DNA of 39,591 nucleotides from JBCCQH01 sp039024435 (lineage in GTDB: Bacteria; Bacteroidota; Bacteroidia; J057; JADKCL01), in the NCBI GenBank assembly GCA_039024435.1, contig JBCCQH010000068.1:1-39591 (forward strand), given 5' to 3'. Numbering within the stretch: the stretch's first letter is position 1; the number at the start of each line of letters is the position of its first letter. The notes beneath the pieces are model-generated. The model was not told where the DNA came from, ran no database searches, and was given only the letters and a program-made list of their open reading frames with translations. The translations under genes were made by a program, and so were the position numbers. This document shows positions 8,083 through 16,704 of the stretch, piece by piece.

Positions 8083-8134
8083 GCGAAAATCAATGGTGAT
8101 GCGGGGTATCCAGGAAAATCGCTGCGGGCAGTCT

Positions 8135-9166
8135 TTAGTCCGTTGCAGCTTTTGTCCGAACAATATACGGCGCAAAGACCTGCGATATGTACAAATTTTC
8201 CCCAAAAATAATCGCGGTGGCCGCTGCGCTGATCCGCTCGCCATCGTCGTAAAAGATCGGGCGCACCGAGGCCTGCACCAACCCGGGATCACCGAAAGCG
8301 GGAGAAATGCGGCAGATCAGGGAGGGCGAATGCTGGCCCGCGTTCTTCGCGTGCCGGAGAAAAGCCAGCGGACGGGGATGGCAGGCTACCAGCAGGTCCT
8401 CGCCGAAGGCGCGCAGATTGTCGGGGCCTTTGAGCTTGCCGAGCTTGGTTTTCTCCTGTAGGTCGCCGTTGGCTGCGATGCGGTAGCGGAAAATGGCATT
8501 GCCCCGGGAAGCCGCTTGGTAGAGGAAATCGCCCTGAATGAGGGCACCATTCCCGTAGGCTACCCGCTCCTCGACCACACGACAGTTTCCTTCCGCCGTG
8601 CAATGCACCAATTGCGAGACCTTGCGCTTCAGGACTTTTTCCATTAGACTCCCACGCTTGTAACTGTCATTGCTCACGTAGAAGCCGCCATCCGCCCGCG
8701 CCACTACCGCATTGGGGGACCGGAAATGGGGTGATTCGTAGGTCATTTCGTAAATCAGAGAAGTGGGCCCCACCCGGTAGCGCAAAATGGCGTGGGACTC
8801 TTCGCCTTCCGCTTCCTGGGTGTGCTGGATGACATAGAGCTTGGGCCCGCCATTGACCCACTGCAAGTGGATTCCGTGCGGGAAAAAGGCGAGGTCGTTT
8901 GGCTCCCCTACCCGCTCCAGCGTGTCAACCCGCTCCGTCGCCAGGTCCAGGGCCAGAATCCCACCCCAGCCTCCGCGCCCCGCCCGGCGATCCGCGCAGG
9001 AGATGAGCAGACGCGGAGTCTCCGTCCCGGTATCCAGGACCATATCTTCGGGCCCTGCGGCCACCGCAATGCGGTGCGTGGGCGCTTTACTCACCGGAGG
9101 AAGCCCGGCGCAGGCATCCAGACCGCAGAAGGCGGCCAGTAATCCAAGCCATTTCAAATTAAACAT
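8135..9166 (-). CDS. Paraoxonase/arylesterase-like (six-bladed propeller) lactonase, exported
   Basis: The 343-residue protein from the ATG at 9164-9166 has an N-terminal export signal (MFNLKWLGLLAAFCGLDACAG, an imperfect lipobox at Cys19). The body matches the calcium-dependent PON/SMP-30 propeller. AGPEDMVLD and RLLISCADRR open blade 1. FFPHGIHLQW is the PON-type PHGI motif, and SPNAVVARADGGFYVSNDSY is the PON-type calcium-site N...ND motif. GPDNLRAFGEDLLVACHP completes the pattern. Such enzymes hydrolyse lactones or aryl esters in the periplasm or at the surface. Its ATG overlaps the stop of the upstream hydrolase-OsmC gene (8 bp overlap), so the two are probably translationally coupled. 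The real substrate, possibly an acyl-lactone, cannot be read from sequence. Confidence 0.82.
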   Translation of the reverse strand: MFNLKWLGLLAAFCGLDACAGLPPVSKAPTHRIAVAAGPEDMVLDTGTETPRLLISCADRRAGRGGWGGILALDLATERVDTLERVGEPNDLAFFPHGIHLQWVNGGPKLYVIQHTQEAEGEESHAILRYRVGPTSLIYEMTYESPHFRSPNAVVARADGGFYVSNDSYKRGSLMEKVLKRKVSQLVHCTAEGNCRVVEERVAYGNGALIQGDFLYQAASRGNAIFRYRIAANGDLQEKTKLGKLKGPDNLRAFGEDLLVACHPRPLAFLRHAKNAGQHSPSLICRISPAFGDPGLVQASVRPIFYDDGERISAAATAIIFGENLYISQVFAPYIVRTKAATD

Positions 9167-10379
9167 CGTTCCGCAGTTGAGTGACCACCCGAATTTCATT
9201 GTGGAGGGTTCGGTGAACCGGACAGCGGTCGGCAATTTCCTTGAGCCGCTGCCTTTGCTCGGCGCTCAGATCCCCTTCCAGTTCCAATTGCCGGGCGATT
9301 TGGTCGATTTTTCCCTTGCGGTCCTGCTCTGAATCCGCGCAGTCCTCCGCGTGTACTTTGCTGTGTTGCAGGTGAACAATGATATTTTCCAGCGGCCATT
9401 GCTTGCGGTCCGCGTACATCCGCAGGGTCATCGAAGTACAGGCGCCCAGCGCCGCCACCAGCAAATCGTAGGGCGTCGGCCCGAGATCGGTCCCTCCCAC
9501 TTTTACAGGCTCATCCGCCACCAGGTGATGGTTGCCCGCGCGGATTTCGGTCAGGTAGCCTTCTGGTCCCGTGCGGACCACCACTTGCTTGTCCGAATGC
9601 AGTTCGGGCGCCTCGGGAAAGTCAATGTACCGTGTCAGCCAAGTGGCAATTACCGATCCCGTATATAGCGAATCATGCTTGTCCATTAGCAGGTGATCCG
9701 CCGTATCCAGGGTCACGAAACTCTTGGGGTGCCGGGCGGCATCGTAAATTTTTCCGGCGTTGTTGATCCCCACGATCTTGTCGAAGGGGCTATGCATCAC
9801 AAGCAATGCTTTCCGCATCTTGTTGACGGTATCGGCCAAACTGGTGGCTTCCAAATCTCGCAAAAACTGCTCTTTGACCGTGAAGGGACGGCCCCCGATG
9901 GAAACTGTCGCGTAGCCCTGGGCCTGAATTTCTTCGATTTTCTCGTCGAACAAATGCAGGACGTGGGCCGGATCGGCCGGTGCCCCGATGGTAACCACGG
10001 CTTGGGCGGAAGAAACGCTTGGGGCAGCCATCAGCGTAGCGGCACCCCCGAGCGAGTGCCCGATCATAATTTCCGGTGCGCCGTAATTCTCGGCCAAAAA
10101 TTCCGCGGCGGTGATCAAGTCTTGTACATTGGAGGAAAAATTTGTGTCGGCAAAGTCGCCTTCGCTTTCCCCCAGGCCCGTAAAATCGAAGCGCAGCACC
10201 CCAATTCCCCGCAAGGTCAGTCCCCGGCTGATGTTCCGGATTGCCGTCAGATTCTTATTGCAGGTAAAACAATGGGCAAACAACGCGTAGGTAAACGGTT
10301 TCTGGTCGACCGGTAACTCTAAGCGCGCCGCCAGCTTCTCCCCTTCCGCATTGAAAAAATTGACCTTTGTAGTTTTCAT
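9159..10379 (-). CDS. Bifunctional alpha/beta hydrolase - OsmC family fusion protein
   Basis: The 406-residue protein joins two enzymes. Residues 1-255 are an alpha/beta hydrolase with nucleophile Ser109 in MIGHSLGG, an oxyanion region ALFAHCFTCNKN, an acidic residue around HSPFDKIVG, and the catalytic His in DTADHLLMDK. Residues about 265-406 are an OsmC/Ohr-like peroxiredoxin with both redox cysteines, Cys314 (LGACTSMTLRMYADRK) and Cys386 (RCPVHRTL). OsmC proteins reduce organic hydroperoxides, so the fusion may cleave an ester and detoxify the released peroxide, or act on lipid hydroperoxides. The architecture is a known bacterial fusion family; physiological substrates are not established to my knowledge. 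It is the first gene of an apparent operon with the PON-like lactonase. Confidence 0.92.
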   Translation of the reverse strand: MKTTKVNFFNAEGEKLAARLELPVDQKPFTYALFAHCFTCNKNLTAIRNISRGLTLRGIGVLRFDFTGLGESEGDFADTNFSSNVQDLITAAEFLAENYGAPEIMIGHSLGGAATLMAAPSVSSAQAVVTIGAPADPAHVLHLFDEKIEEIQAQGYATVSIGGRPFTVKEQFLRDLEATSLADTVNKMRKALLVMHSPFDKIVGINNAGKIYDAARHPKSFVTLDTADHLLMDKHDSLYTGSVIATWLTRYIDFPEAPELHSDKQVVVRTGPEGYLTEIRAGNHHLVADEPVKVGGTDLGPTPYDLLVAALGACTSMTLRMYADRKQWPLENIIVHLQHSKVHAEDCADSEQDRKGKIDQIARQLELEGDLSAEQRQRLKEIADRCPVHRTLHNEIRVVTQLRNDV

Positions 10380-10420
10380 CTCTTAGAATTTCCAATGGCT
10401 TGATTTCCGATTTCCGATGG

Positions 10421-10544
10421 GCGCGTTCGGAACGCGCGTCTAATAATAAGAAAAAAGTGACCCAAAAAGTCGCTACCGCAAGTGAATCGTAGCCGCACGG
10501 CACGCGGTATACACCCGAGGATTTTCCAAGTGCGCAACGCTGGG
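10421..10544 (+). repeat. Dispersed intergenic repeat, copy 1 (hairpin plus 29 bp core)
   Basis: A perfect hairpin, GCGCGTTC-G-GAACGCGC at 10421-10437, is followed after 78 bp by a 29 bp core at 10516-10544 (from CGAGGATTTTCC to CAACGCTGGG). The same core occurs base-for-base, inverted, at 17355-17383, with a matching hairpin 73 bp away. Between the two parts both copies share short tracts (GCCGCACGGC and an A-rich stretch before TCAC/TGAC). No function is known to me; the unit lies between two genes on the same strand. Confidence 0.75.
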
Positions 10545-10564
10545 CTTTATTGAAAATTGCAAAC

Positions 10565-11188
10565 TCAGCGTCCCGTGAACACGATGTAAGCGGACCAAAA
10601 TGGAGGGTTGGAGACCCGGAGGGTCATGTCACCTCGGATATCAGTTTGGGGATTGAAGGTCACAGTTCCATCGTCCAGACTCGTTTTGATCCGCAAGGTG
10701 TAGCTGTTGCCGGTCATGAGGGTCGCCGGATCGGTATTCAAAAAATACGGAAGATCGACGTTGGTGATGCGGGAAGAATTGGTGGGCAATCCGTCCATAA
10801 AGACCTCGATTTCTGAAGCTTGAGTGGCGGGGAAACGCATCGTATCAACCACTACTGCGAGGGGGCCGGGATCTCCGACAAACACTTCCTGACTGAGTGT
10901 GGCTGCGTCGCCCTTGTCATTTTGGGCCTCTAGCGTTACCGTATAGCTGCCCTTGGTGGTAAATACGTGCAGTGGAGCCGCATCGGTAGACGTACCGTCG
11001 TCCCCAAAATCCCAATTGTAGACCGTAGCATTGGTGGAACAATTGATAAAGGTGATCGACTTTCCCGGAATGACTGCCAGGCGATTGGCCGTAAAGCAAG
11101 CCTCGGGTTCCTTGGTACATCCCGCCAGGAGCAAAACGGCGGCCACACCGAGCAGCCGCAAACGAAAACGAATGAATGAGATTTTCAT
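10565..11188 (-). CDS. PKD-domain lipoprotein, function unknown
   Basis: From the ATG at 11186-11188 the 207-residue protein has a lipoprotein signal ending LLLAGC (Cys24), then a PKD domain at about 36-95. The PKD core is recognisable: PGKSITFINCSTNATVYNWDFGDDG is the conserved N..W.FGDG element, and HVFTTKGSYTVTLEAQND is the H.Y...G.Y.VTL element. The C-terminal 110 residues (about 100-207) are beta-rich and unassigned. PKD domains mediate protein or glycan contacts at the surface of Bacteroidota cells. A TATATTTG box 19 bp upstream of the start supports this start over the ATG at 11207-11209. It stands alone between divergent genes. Confidence 0.8.
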   Translation of the reverse strand: MKISFIRFRLRLLGVAAVLLLAGCTKEPEACFTANRLAVIPGKSITFINCSTNATVYNWDFGDDGTSTDAAPLHVFTTKGSYTVTLEAQNDKGDAATLSQEVFVGDPGPLAVVVDTMRFPATQASEIEVFMDGLPTNSSRITNVDLPYFLNTDPATLMTGNSYTLRIKTSLDDGTVTFNPQTDIRGDMTLRVSNPPFWSAYIVFTGR

Positions 11189-11206
11189 AAAGATCAATTT
11201 CAAGTA

Positions 11207-11214
11207 CAAATATA
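11207..11214 (-). promoter_or_regulatory. -7 promoter box for the PKD lipoprotein
   Basis: On the reverse strand TATATTTG matches TAnnTTTG exactly. The start codon follows after a leader of only about 12 nt. No TTTG at -33 spacing is visible. Confidence 0.5.
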
Positions 11215-11420
11215 TTCTAAATCTCGCAGTTACTGCTGCCCCGTTTGCCCGGGGTGGACAACAATGTTGCCCTAGGAAATGCTAGGTGGGAAAATCCTGG
11301 GGGCACCCCGGTGTAGCGGTGCCACCGTGCACTTTTGCCAGGCAGGAGATTTTTGTCGTCCACCCTTTGCCAAAGCGCCGGGGACAAGCTAAATTATGGA
11401 TCAACTCAATCATTTCTTTC

Positions 11421-12704
11421 ATGAAAGGACTTCTGCTATTGGCGCTTGCCCTGCTATTGGGGAGCCAACTGGGCCTCGCCCAGGCCACTTATCTCCACTG
11501 TGGGAAACTCATCGACGGAGTCACCGATCAGGCGCAGACCGAAATGACCGTCGTGGTGGAAGGGAATACAATCCTGCGCGTAGAAAAGGGCTACCGCAAA
11601 CCCGGTAAAAATGAGCGGGCGATTGACCTGAAAGATCGAACGGTAATGCCAGGATTCATCGACCTGCACGTCCACATCGAAAAGGTATTCAATAAGGCAA
11701 GCTACCTGGAACGTTTCACCTTGAACGAGGCCGATATAGCTTTTCGCGCGGCGAAAAACGCGAAAACGACTTTGATGGCGGGATTTACCACCGTGCGTGA
11801 TCTGGGCGGCACCGGGGTAAATATTGCTTTGCGCAAAGCCATCGCGCGGGGAATCGCCGACGGTCCTCGCATCTACACCGCGGGTCAGATCATTGCCATC
11901 ACCGGGGGCCACGGCGACCCCACCAATGGCTACCGCAAAGGATTGGCCGATCCGCCTGGGCTCGATGAAGGGGTCGCAAATGGACCGGACGAATGCCGTG
12001 CCGCGGTTCGTACCCAGGTAAAAAATGGTGCGGATTGCATCAAGATCACTGCTACTGGGGGTGTCCTCAGTGTGGCCCGCGACGGCAGCCGACCTCAGTT
12101 CACCCAAGCCGAAATCGACGCCATCGTTGAGACCGCCAATGATTTCGGGATTCACGTCGCCGCCCATGCCCACGGCGATGAAGGCATGCAACGCGCCATC
12201 CGCGGCGGTGTCCGCACGATTGAGCACGGCACCTTCATGAGTGAAGCCACCATGGACCTCATGAAAGCAAGGGGCACTTGGTACGTCCCGACAATTACCG
12301 CCGGCAATTCCGTGGCCGACAGCGCCAAAATTCCGCGGTATTTTCCCGATGTGATCACCCCCAAAGCTTTGCACGTCGGGCCGCAAATCGCCGAAACATT
12401 TGCCAAAGCTTATAAGAAAGGTGTCAAAATCGCCTTCGGAACCGACGCGGGCGTATTTGAACACGGCTACAACGCCCTTGAGTTTGCCCTGATGGTGGAA
12501 GGCGGCATGCCGCCCATGGAAGCGATCCAGTGCGCGACCATGCGCGCCGCCGAAGTCCTGGACGAAACCGAACGGCTCGGCTCGATTGAACCCGGCAAGC
12601 TCGCCGATATTGTCGCTTGCGGGGCCGACCCCCTCCAAGACATCACTGCCCTGCAAAATATCCGTTTTGTTATGAAAAATGGCCGCGTTTACAAACAAGA
12701 ATGA
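11421..12704 (+). CDS. Exported amidohydrolase (Xaa-Pro dipeptidase / imidazolonepropionase-like family)
   Basis: The ATG at 11421 gives a signal peptide (MKGLLLLALALLLGSQLGLAQ) and 427 residues; the frame to 11286 adds an implausible leader. Metal ligands of the binuclear amidohydrolase TIM barrel are visible: His83 and His85 (GFIDLHVHIE), Lys208 for carbamylation (CIKITATGG), His249 (AAHAHGDEG), His269 (TIEHGTF) and Asp342 (FGTDAG). The GGHGDPTNGY motif is typical of the periplasmic prolidase-like subgroup that cleaves Xaa-Pro or Xaa-Arg/Lys dipeptides or N-acyl amino acids. Its stop overlaps the start of a TonB-dependent receptor by 4 bp (ATGA), so cleavage in the periplasm and import across the outer membrane are probably linked. 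The precise substrate is not determinable. Confidence 0.9.
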   Translation: MKGLLLLALALLLGSQLGLAQATYLHCGKLIDGVTDQAQTEMTVVVEGNTILRVEKGYRKPGKNERAIDLKDRTVMPGFIDLHVHIEKVFNKASYLERFTLNEADIAFRAAKNAKTTLMAGFTTVRDLGGTGVNIALRKAIARGIADGPRIYTAGQIIAITGGHGDPTNGYRKGLADPPGLDEGVANGPDECRAAVRTQVKNGADCIKITATGGVLSVARDGSRPQFTQAEIDAIVETANDFGIHVAAHAHGDEGMQRAIRGGVRTIEHGTFMSEATMDLMKARGTWYVPTITAGNSVADSAKIPRYFPDVITPKALHVGPQIAETFAKAYKKGVKIAFGTDAGVFEHGYNALEFALMVEGGMPPMEAIQCATMRAAEVLDETERLGSIEPGKLADIVACGADPLQDITALQNIRFVMKNGRVYKQE

Positions 12705-15088
12705 TTTCCCACAGCCTGGTACGCCTCACTTGCTTGTTCGTTTTGTTCCTCCGGGGCTTGCTCCCCGCCCAGGACCAGACTTGTGTGCTCCGTGGGAAGA
12801 TCGTGGATGGGTTCGGAGAACAATTGATCGGCTGTGTGGTGGTGATTCCCAGCCAGAACGATGGGGTACTCACCAACTTCGACGGCAATTACGAGCTCCG
12901 ATTTGAATTTCCGGGGGACACAATTCTGATTGAGTACCGCTACATTGGCTTCCGCACCCAGCGCATTGTTTTCAAGCGCAAGCAGTTCAAGCCGGGAATC
13001 GTACTTGTACGCAATATCACCCTGGAAGAACAAGGTTCTTACCCCCGCTTGCCCAACCTCATAATCGATGCCTGGCGTGCCGAAGGCTTTGCGTCCGAAA
13101 TGGATATCCTCGCGCCCTACAGATTGCGGGAGGGCGCGGGCTTTTCCACCGAAAGGGCCCTCAATACCGTCCCCGGCGTGCGATTTGACTCTCGGGGCCC
13201 CGGCGGCAGCCGCCGCTTGTCCATTCGGGGCAGTGTAATCCGCTCCCCGTTTGGGGTGCAAAATGTCCGCGCTTACTTTGATGGAGCGCCGCTGACCAGC
13301 CCGGACGGCTCCACGCCGCTGGAAGTGGTGGACGTAGCGAACGTCAAACAGCTCACCGTGGAAAAAGGTCCGATGGGGGCAGAATTTGGCCCCGGCAACG
13401 GCGGCGTCCTCCAAATTCAGCCCAATCTGACCGCAGTGGCCAGGCGTTTGGGGGCCTCGGTGGAATTTACCGCCGGTAGCTACGGCTATCTCCGGATGGT
13501 AGCTGGGTCGGGCTTCAATTCCGGACAAAATGACCGCACCCGCATCGCGGTACGTTATCTGCGGCAATCCTACGCGGGCTACCGCGACCAGGAAGCGAAC
13601 GAAAAGCAAATGCTCTTCCTGGGTCTGCGCCAGCGCCTGGGCCGTGATCGCCAGCACGAACTGCGCTTCACCGGTTGGTACCACGAAGGAATCTGGGAAT
13701 TGCCGGGCGCATTGACGATTGCGGAAGCGGATTCGGCTCCCCGCCAGGCCCTGCCCTTTTCCGTCGATGCCCAGGCCCGCGTGGAACGCCGCAACCTGCG
13801 CGGCAATTTGGGCTATCGCTACCTGAGGGAAACGGTGGAAATCACCGCCCAGGCTTATTTTACCCACACCGACAAGCTCAATCCATTCGGAACGAGCCCG
13901 TTTTTCCAAGGCTACAAAGACGAAGCGATCCACGGCTTTGGTACGCGGGTGACCAGCAAAGTGCAGTTGGTCAGCCAGTCCGGTGGTCTCCAACTCCACC
14001 TGCGGGGTGGCGGGGAAGTCCAGTGGGAAACCAATCAAGCCCTCGAATACGACAACCAGCAGGGCGAACCAGGAGATCTGCGGTTCGATCAGGATTTGCA
14101 AGCACGGCAGGCCCACGGCTTTGTCGCTTTCCGTGGCCAGTTGCGCCAACACGCCCTGGCCGCCAGTGCCAGCCTGAATGCTGTGAACTACAATGTCCAG
14201 GATCTCCTCCGCGCCAATGCCCTGGACCTGTCCGCCCGGCGGCGCTTTCGCCCGGGCGTCCGACCTGCACTCATGTACGAATTGAAGAACGATGCCATGC
14301 CCCCTTACCGATTGCGGGCACGCTTGTCCACCAGCTACTCGCCGCCCAGCCTGGCGGAGCTGCGCCGCGACGATGGCACCATCTTGCCGGATCTCTTATC
14401 TGAGCGGGCCTGGTCGCTTGAAGTGCGACCTTCGGCTATGTTTCTGAACCGTCAACTGACCGCAGAGTTGAACGGTTACCTGATGCAGGTGCGCAATGCG
14501 ATTTTGCCCCAGCAATTGAACACCACCGAAGTCGTATACCAAAATGCCGGCCAAACCCAGCAAAATGGGTTGGAATGGATGCTGCGCTATCAGAAAGGTG
14601 GCCTGACCCAGGACGCCGTACGCCGGATCTTTTCCGTAGAATTCAAAGGCGCCCTGCAGGACTACCGCTTCTCCCGCTACGTGAAGGACGCCACCGACCT
14701 GGCGGGCAATTTCATTCCGGGGGTGCCGCGGGCAACCCTGACCGGGCGGATCGAAAAGCACATCTGGCGGGGGATCGATGCAACAGTTTTGGCGAATTAC
14801 AATGGGCGGACCTTTGCCGATGACGCCAATGCGGTCGCCCAAGACGGATATTGGCTGCTCAATTTTGAACTCGGACGGGGCTGGGCAAGCTACCGGCCCA
14901 ATTTGCTGGGCGGCCCCGTGATCCGGGTAGATCCACCGTCCGCGTTTCGGGCGCGGGTATTTGCCGGAATCAATAACCTGCTCGACACCCAGTACACCAA
15001 CTTCCTGGCCCTAAATGCCTTCGGCGGACGTTACTGGAATCCAGCTCCCGGGCGCAACTTCTACGCCGGAGTCCGTATCTTCATGTAA
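12701..15088 (+). CDS. TonB-dependent outer-membrane receptor
   Basis: From the ATG at 12701 (overlapping the previous stop as ATGA) the protein has 795 residues. There is a signal peptide to about residue 24 (LLPAQ), then a carboxypeptidase-regulatory-like domain (about 27-110; VLRGKIVDGFGEQLIGCVV ... TNFDGNYELRF). A plug domain (about 130-245) includes ALNTVPGVRFDSRGPGG, LSIRGSV and VEKGPMGAEFGPGNGGVLQI. The 22-strand-type barrel ends NFYAGVRIFM. The length fits siderophore/cofactor-type receptors rather than SusC (about 1000 residues), and no SusD partner is adjacent. It would import a ligand over 600 Da or a scarce compound, energised by TonB-ExbBD. Coupling to the amidohydrolase suggests a peptide- or amide-containing ligand; this is inference. 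Confidence 0.92.
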   Translation: MISHSLVRLTCLFVLFLRGLLPAQDQTCVLRGKIVDGFGEQLIGCVVVIPSQNDGVLTNFDGNYELRFEFPGDTILIEYRYIGFRTQRIVFKRKQFKPGIVLVRNITLEEQGSYPRLPNLIIDAWRAEGFASEMDILAPYRLREGAGFSTERALNTVPGVRFDSRGPGGSRRLSIRGSVIRSPFGVQNVRAYFDGAPLTSPDGSTPLEVVDVANVKQLTVEKGPMGAEFGPGNGGVLQIQPNLTAVARRLGASVEFTAGSYGYLRMVAGSGFNSGQNDRTRIAVRYLRQSYAGYRDQEANEKQMLFLGLRQRLGRDRQHELRFTGWYHEGIWELPGALTIAEADSAPRQALPFSVDAQARVERRNLRGNLGYRYLRETVEITAQAYFTHTDKLNPFGTSPFFQGYKDEAIHGFGTRVTSKVQLVSQSGGLQLHLRGGGEVQWETNQALEYDNQQGEPGDLRFDQDLQARQAHGFVAFRGQLRQHALAASASLNAVNYNVQDLLRANALDLSARRRFRPGVRPALMYELKNDAMPPYRLRARLSTSYSPPSLAELRRDDGTILPDLLSERAWSLEVRPSAMFLNRQLTAELNGYLMQVRNAILPQQLNTTEVVYQNAGQTQQNGLEWMLRYQKGGLTQDAVRRIFSVEFKGALQDYRFSRYVKDATDLAGNFIPGVPRATLTGRIEKHIWRGIDATVLANYNGRTFADDANAVAQDGYWLLNFELGRGWASYRPNLLGGPVIRVDPPSAFRARVFAGINNLLDTQYTNFLALNAFGGRYWNPAPGRNFYAGVRIFM

Positions 15089-15110
15089 CCATGTACATCA
15101 AGCCTGCTTA

Positions 15111-15271
15111 GCGGCAGTTTAAATTTAATTCTGCGATTTTGTTATGGCATCTTTTTCCATCCCTCTTCAGCTATTTTCTCGCCCATAGCTCGGGCTACGG
15201 ACTCCAAAATGAGTTTCGAGAGACAAAAAATCTGCGCTAGCAAATTTCACAAACCAATTTTAAACAGTCTC
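15111..15271 (+). mobile_element. MITE-like element, copy 1 (161 bp)
   Basis: This non-coding element has imperfect terminal inverted repeats (left end GCGGCAGTTTAAATTTAAT, right end AATTTTAAACAGTCTC) and is nearly the same throughout as copies at 26509, 34819 (inverted) and 39430. The internal CTATTTTCTCGCCCATAGCT and ACTCCAAAATGAG tracts are shared by all copies. The flanks are TTA on the left and TAA on the right, so a duplicated TA (or a decayed TNA) is possible. It starts 22 bp after the TonB receptor stop. Confidence 0.85.
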
Positions 15272-15403
15272 TAAGGAAGTGGTCGCGATCCCGCCGGCAA
15301 AAAGTACTACTACTTCGACGAAGGTTCGCGAAAATTGGCCGGCAGCATCGTCGCGTTGAGTATCATTTCCATTTTGGTTTCCCTATTTTTGATGGGTCGG
15401 TGA
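15272..15403 (+). pseudogene. Possible remnant of a small membrane-protein gene next to the MITE
   Basis: Immediately after MITE copy 1 an open frame without a start encodes GSGRDPAGKKYYYFDEGSRK followed by a membrane helix (LAGSIVALSIISILVSLFLMGR) and a stop at 15401-15403. Upstream of the MITE, 15091-15110 reads MYIKPA from an ATG. Removing the element plus one duplicated TA puts the two pieces in the same frame, but the joining codon is then TAA. Disruption of a gene of about 48 codons is therefore plausible but not proven. The hydrophilic-then-hydrophobic pattern is unlike random noncoding DNA. It may equally be a gene fragment unrelated to the insertion. Confidence 0.3.
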
Positions 15404-15432
15404 TCGGACGCCGCGTCGCAATAGCTATGCCC

Positions 15433-16704
15433 ATGAAAATCGCTTTGACCACGGTCGGGAGTACCGGCGACACGCAACCCTACATTGCCTTGGCGGAGAC
15501 GCTCGTGGCAGCCGGTCATCAGGTGCGGGTGGTGAGCCATCCCTTCCACGAAGCGCGCTTTCGGGCGCGGGGAATTGATTATGCGGCTTGTGGTCCGATT
15601 GTTACCCAGCAACGGCTGAATGAAATGCTGGACCGCATGCTGGCGACCCGCAATCCGGTGAAGCAACTGCGTCTGCTGATGGAGGGGGCTTTTTTCGAAG
15701 AGGGAGAAAAATATTTTCGCCAGGCAAAAGCGGCTACCGCAGGATTTGATCTGGCGGTCAGTCATATGGCGGATTTCCTGGGTCAGGAAGCGGTTTCCCA
15801 GAATGGTATTCCGCGGATCGGAGTGATCCTCGCGCCGGCGGCCATTCCGACGAAGTATGCGCCACCGGTGCTGGCCCCGAATCTCGGAGCTCCCCTCAAC
15901 CGGGTTTGGTGGCAGATCATGACCTGGCTGCTGGCCGGGACCAGCAACCGTGCCATGCGCTTTTTGCGCTCATTGGGCGGTACGGAGCAACGGATCGTGC
16001 GGTTTTCCGCCCACGGTCCCGAACTTAACCTGATTGCCGCTTCGCCCCATTTGTGCCCTACCTTTTCCGATTTGCCCCCCGAGTTCAAAGTCGTCGGTCA
16101 CTGGCGATTGCCCGAACCAGATTATGAACCCGATCCGGCATTGGCGGCCTTCTTGGCGAAGCATCCGCGCCCGGTAATCGTGAGCCTGGGTTCGATGGGC
16201 GGCACCAAAGGTGAAGCGCTCACAGCGCGTTTGCTCCGCAGCCTGGAAATCTCGGGTCAGCCCGCCATTATCCAGAGCGGTTATGCTGGATTATTCGCCG
16301 AAAAAGTCCCCGCCCAAGTCCACTTTGCCGGCTACGTGCCCCACGACTGGTTGTTTGCCCGGGGCAGTTGCGTCGTCCACCACGGAGGGGCGGGAACCAG
16401 CCATGCGGCCTGTCGGGCGGGTATCCCCTCAATTGTGATCGCATTCATCGCCGACCAACCCTATTTTGCGGAAAATATGCAGCGGATCGGCGTGGCTCCC
16501 AAATTTATCTGGCACCACCGTTTCACTCCGGAGCGGCTGGCACGGCGGATTCAGCAAGTGGTCCGCGACGCCGAAATGCAGTCCCGGGCCCACCAGTTGG
16601 GTGAAAAATTACGGGTAGAAAATGGACGGGAAAATGCTTTGCGGGTGATTGAAGAATATGGCGCGCACACCCGCGATAACCCCAAACGAATGGCGGGCGT
16701 ATGA
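15433..16704 (+). CDS. Glycosyltransferase, GT1/UGT family (sterol or lipid glucosyltransferase-like)
   Basis: The ATG at 15433 gives 423 residues starting MKIALTTVGSTGDTQPYIAL, the Rossmann strand and GSRGD-like loop typical of bacterial GT1/UGT enzymes (another ATG lies 6 bp upstream). The acceptor half spans about 1-215. The donor half includes PVIVSLGSMGGTKGE and the C-terminal nucleotide-sugar motif VHHGGAGTSHAACRAGIPSI followed by FIADQPYFAENMQRIG, equivalent to the PSPG/HGG motif. Such cytosolic, membrane-associated enzymes transfer a sugar from a UDP- or dTDP-sugar to a lipid, sterol, carotenoid or polyketide. The nearest familiar pattern is the sterol 3-beta-glucosyltransferase group, but the acceptor is not predictable. 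It overlaps a 33-residue membrane peptide gene by 4 bp. Confidence 0.88.
   Translation: MKIALTTVGSTGDTQPYIALAETLVAAGHQVRVVSHPFHEARFRARGIDYAACGPIVTQQRLNEMLDRMLATRNPVKQLRLLMEGAFFEEGEKYFRQAKAATAGFDLAVSHMADFLGQEAVSQNGIPRIGVILAPAAIPTKYAPPVLAPNLGAPLNRVWWQIMTWLLAGTSNRAMRFLRSLGGTEQRIVRFSAHGPELNLIAASPHLCPTFSDLPPEFKVVGHWRLPEPDYEPDPALAAFLAKHPRPVIVSLGSMGGTKGEALTARLLRSLEISGQPAIIQSGYAGLFAEKVPAQVHFAGYVPHDWLFARGSCVVHHGGAGTSHAACRAGIPSIVIAFIADQPYFAENMQRIGVAPKFIWHHRFTPERLARRIQQVVRDAEMQSRAHQLGEKLRVENGRENALRVIEEYGAHTRDNPKRMAGV

Noticed and set aside
10255..10503. 82-codon reverse frame upstream of the hydrolase-OsmC gene
   Set aside because: Runs through the dispersed repeat and overlaps the real start in another frame; no protein-like features.
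11454..12698. 414-codon reverse frame over the amidohydrolase
   Set aside because: Antisense shadow of a GC-rich gene; the forward frame has all metal-ligand motifs.
12689..14152. 487-codon reverse frame over the TonB receptor
   Set aside because: Antisense shadow; no recognisable domain, while the forward frame is a full receptor.
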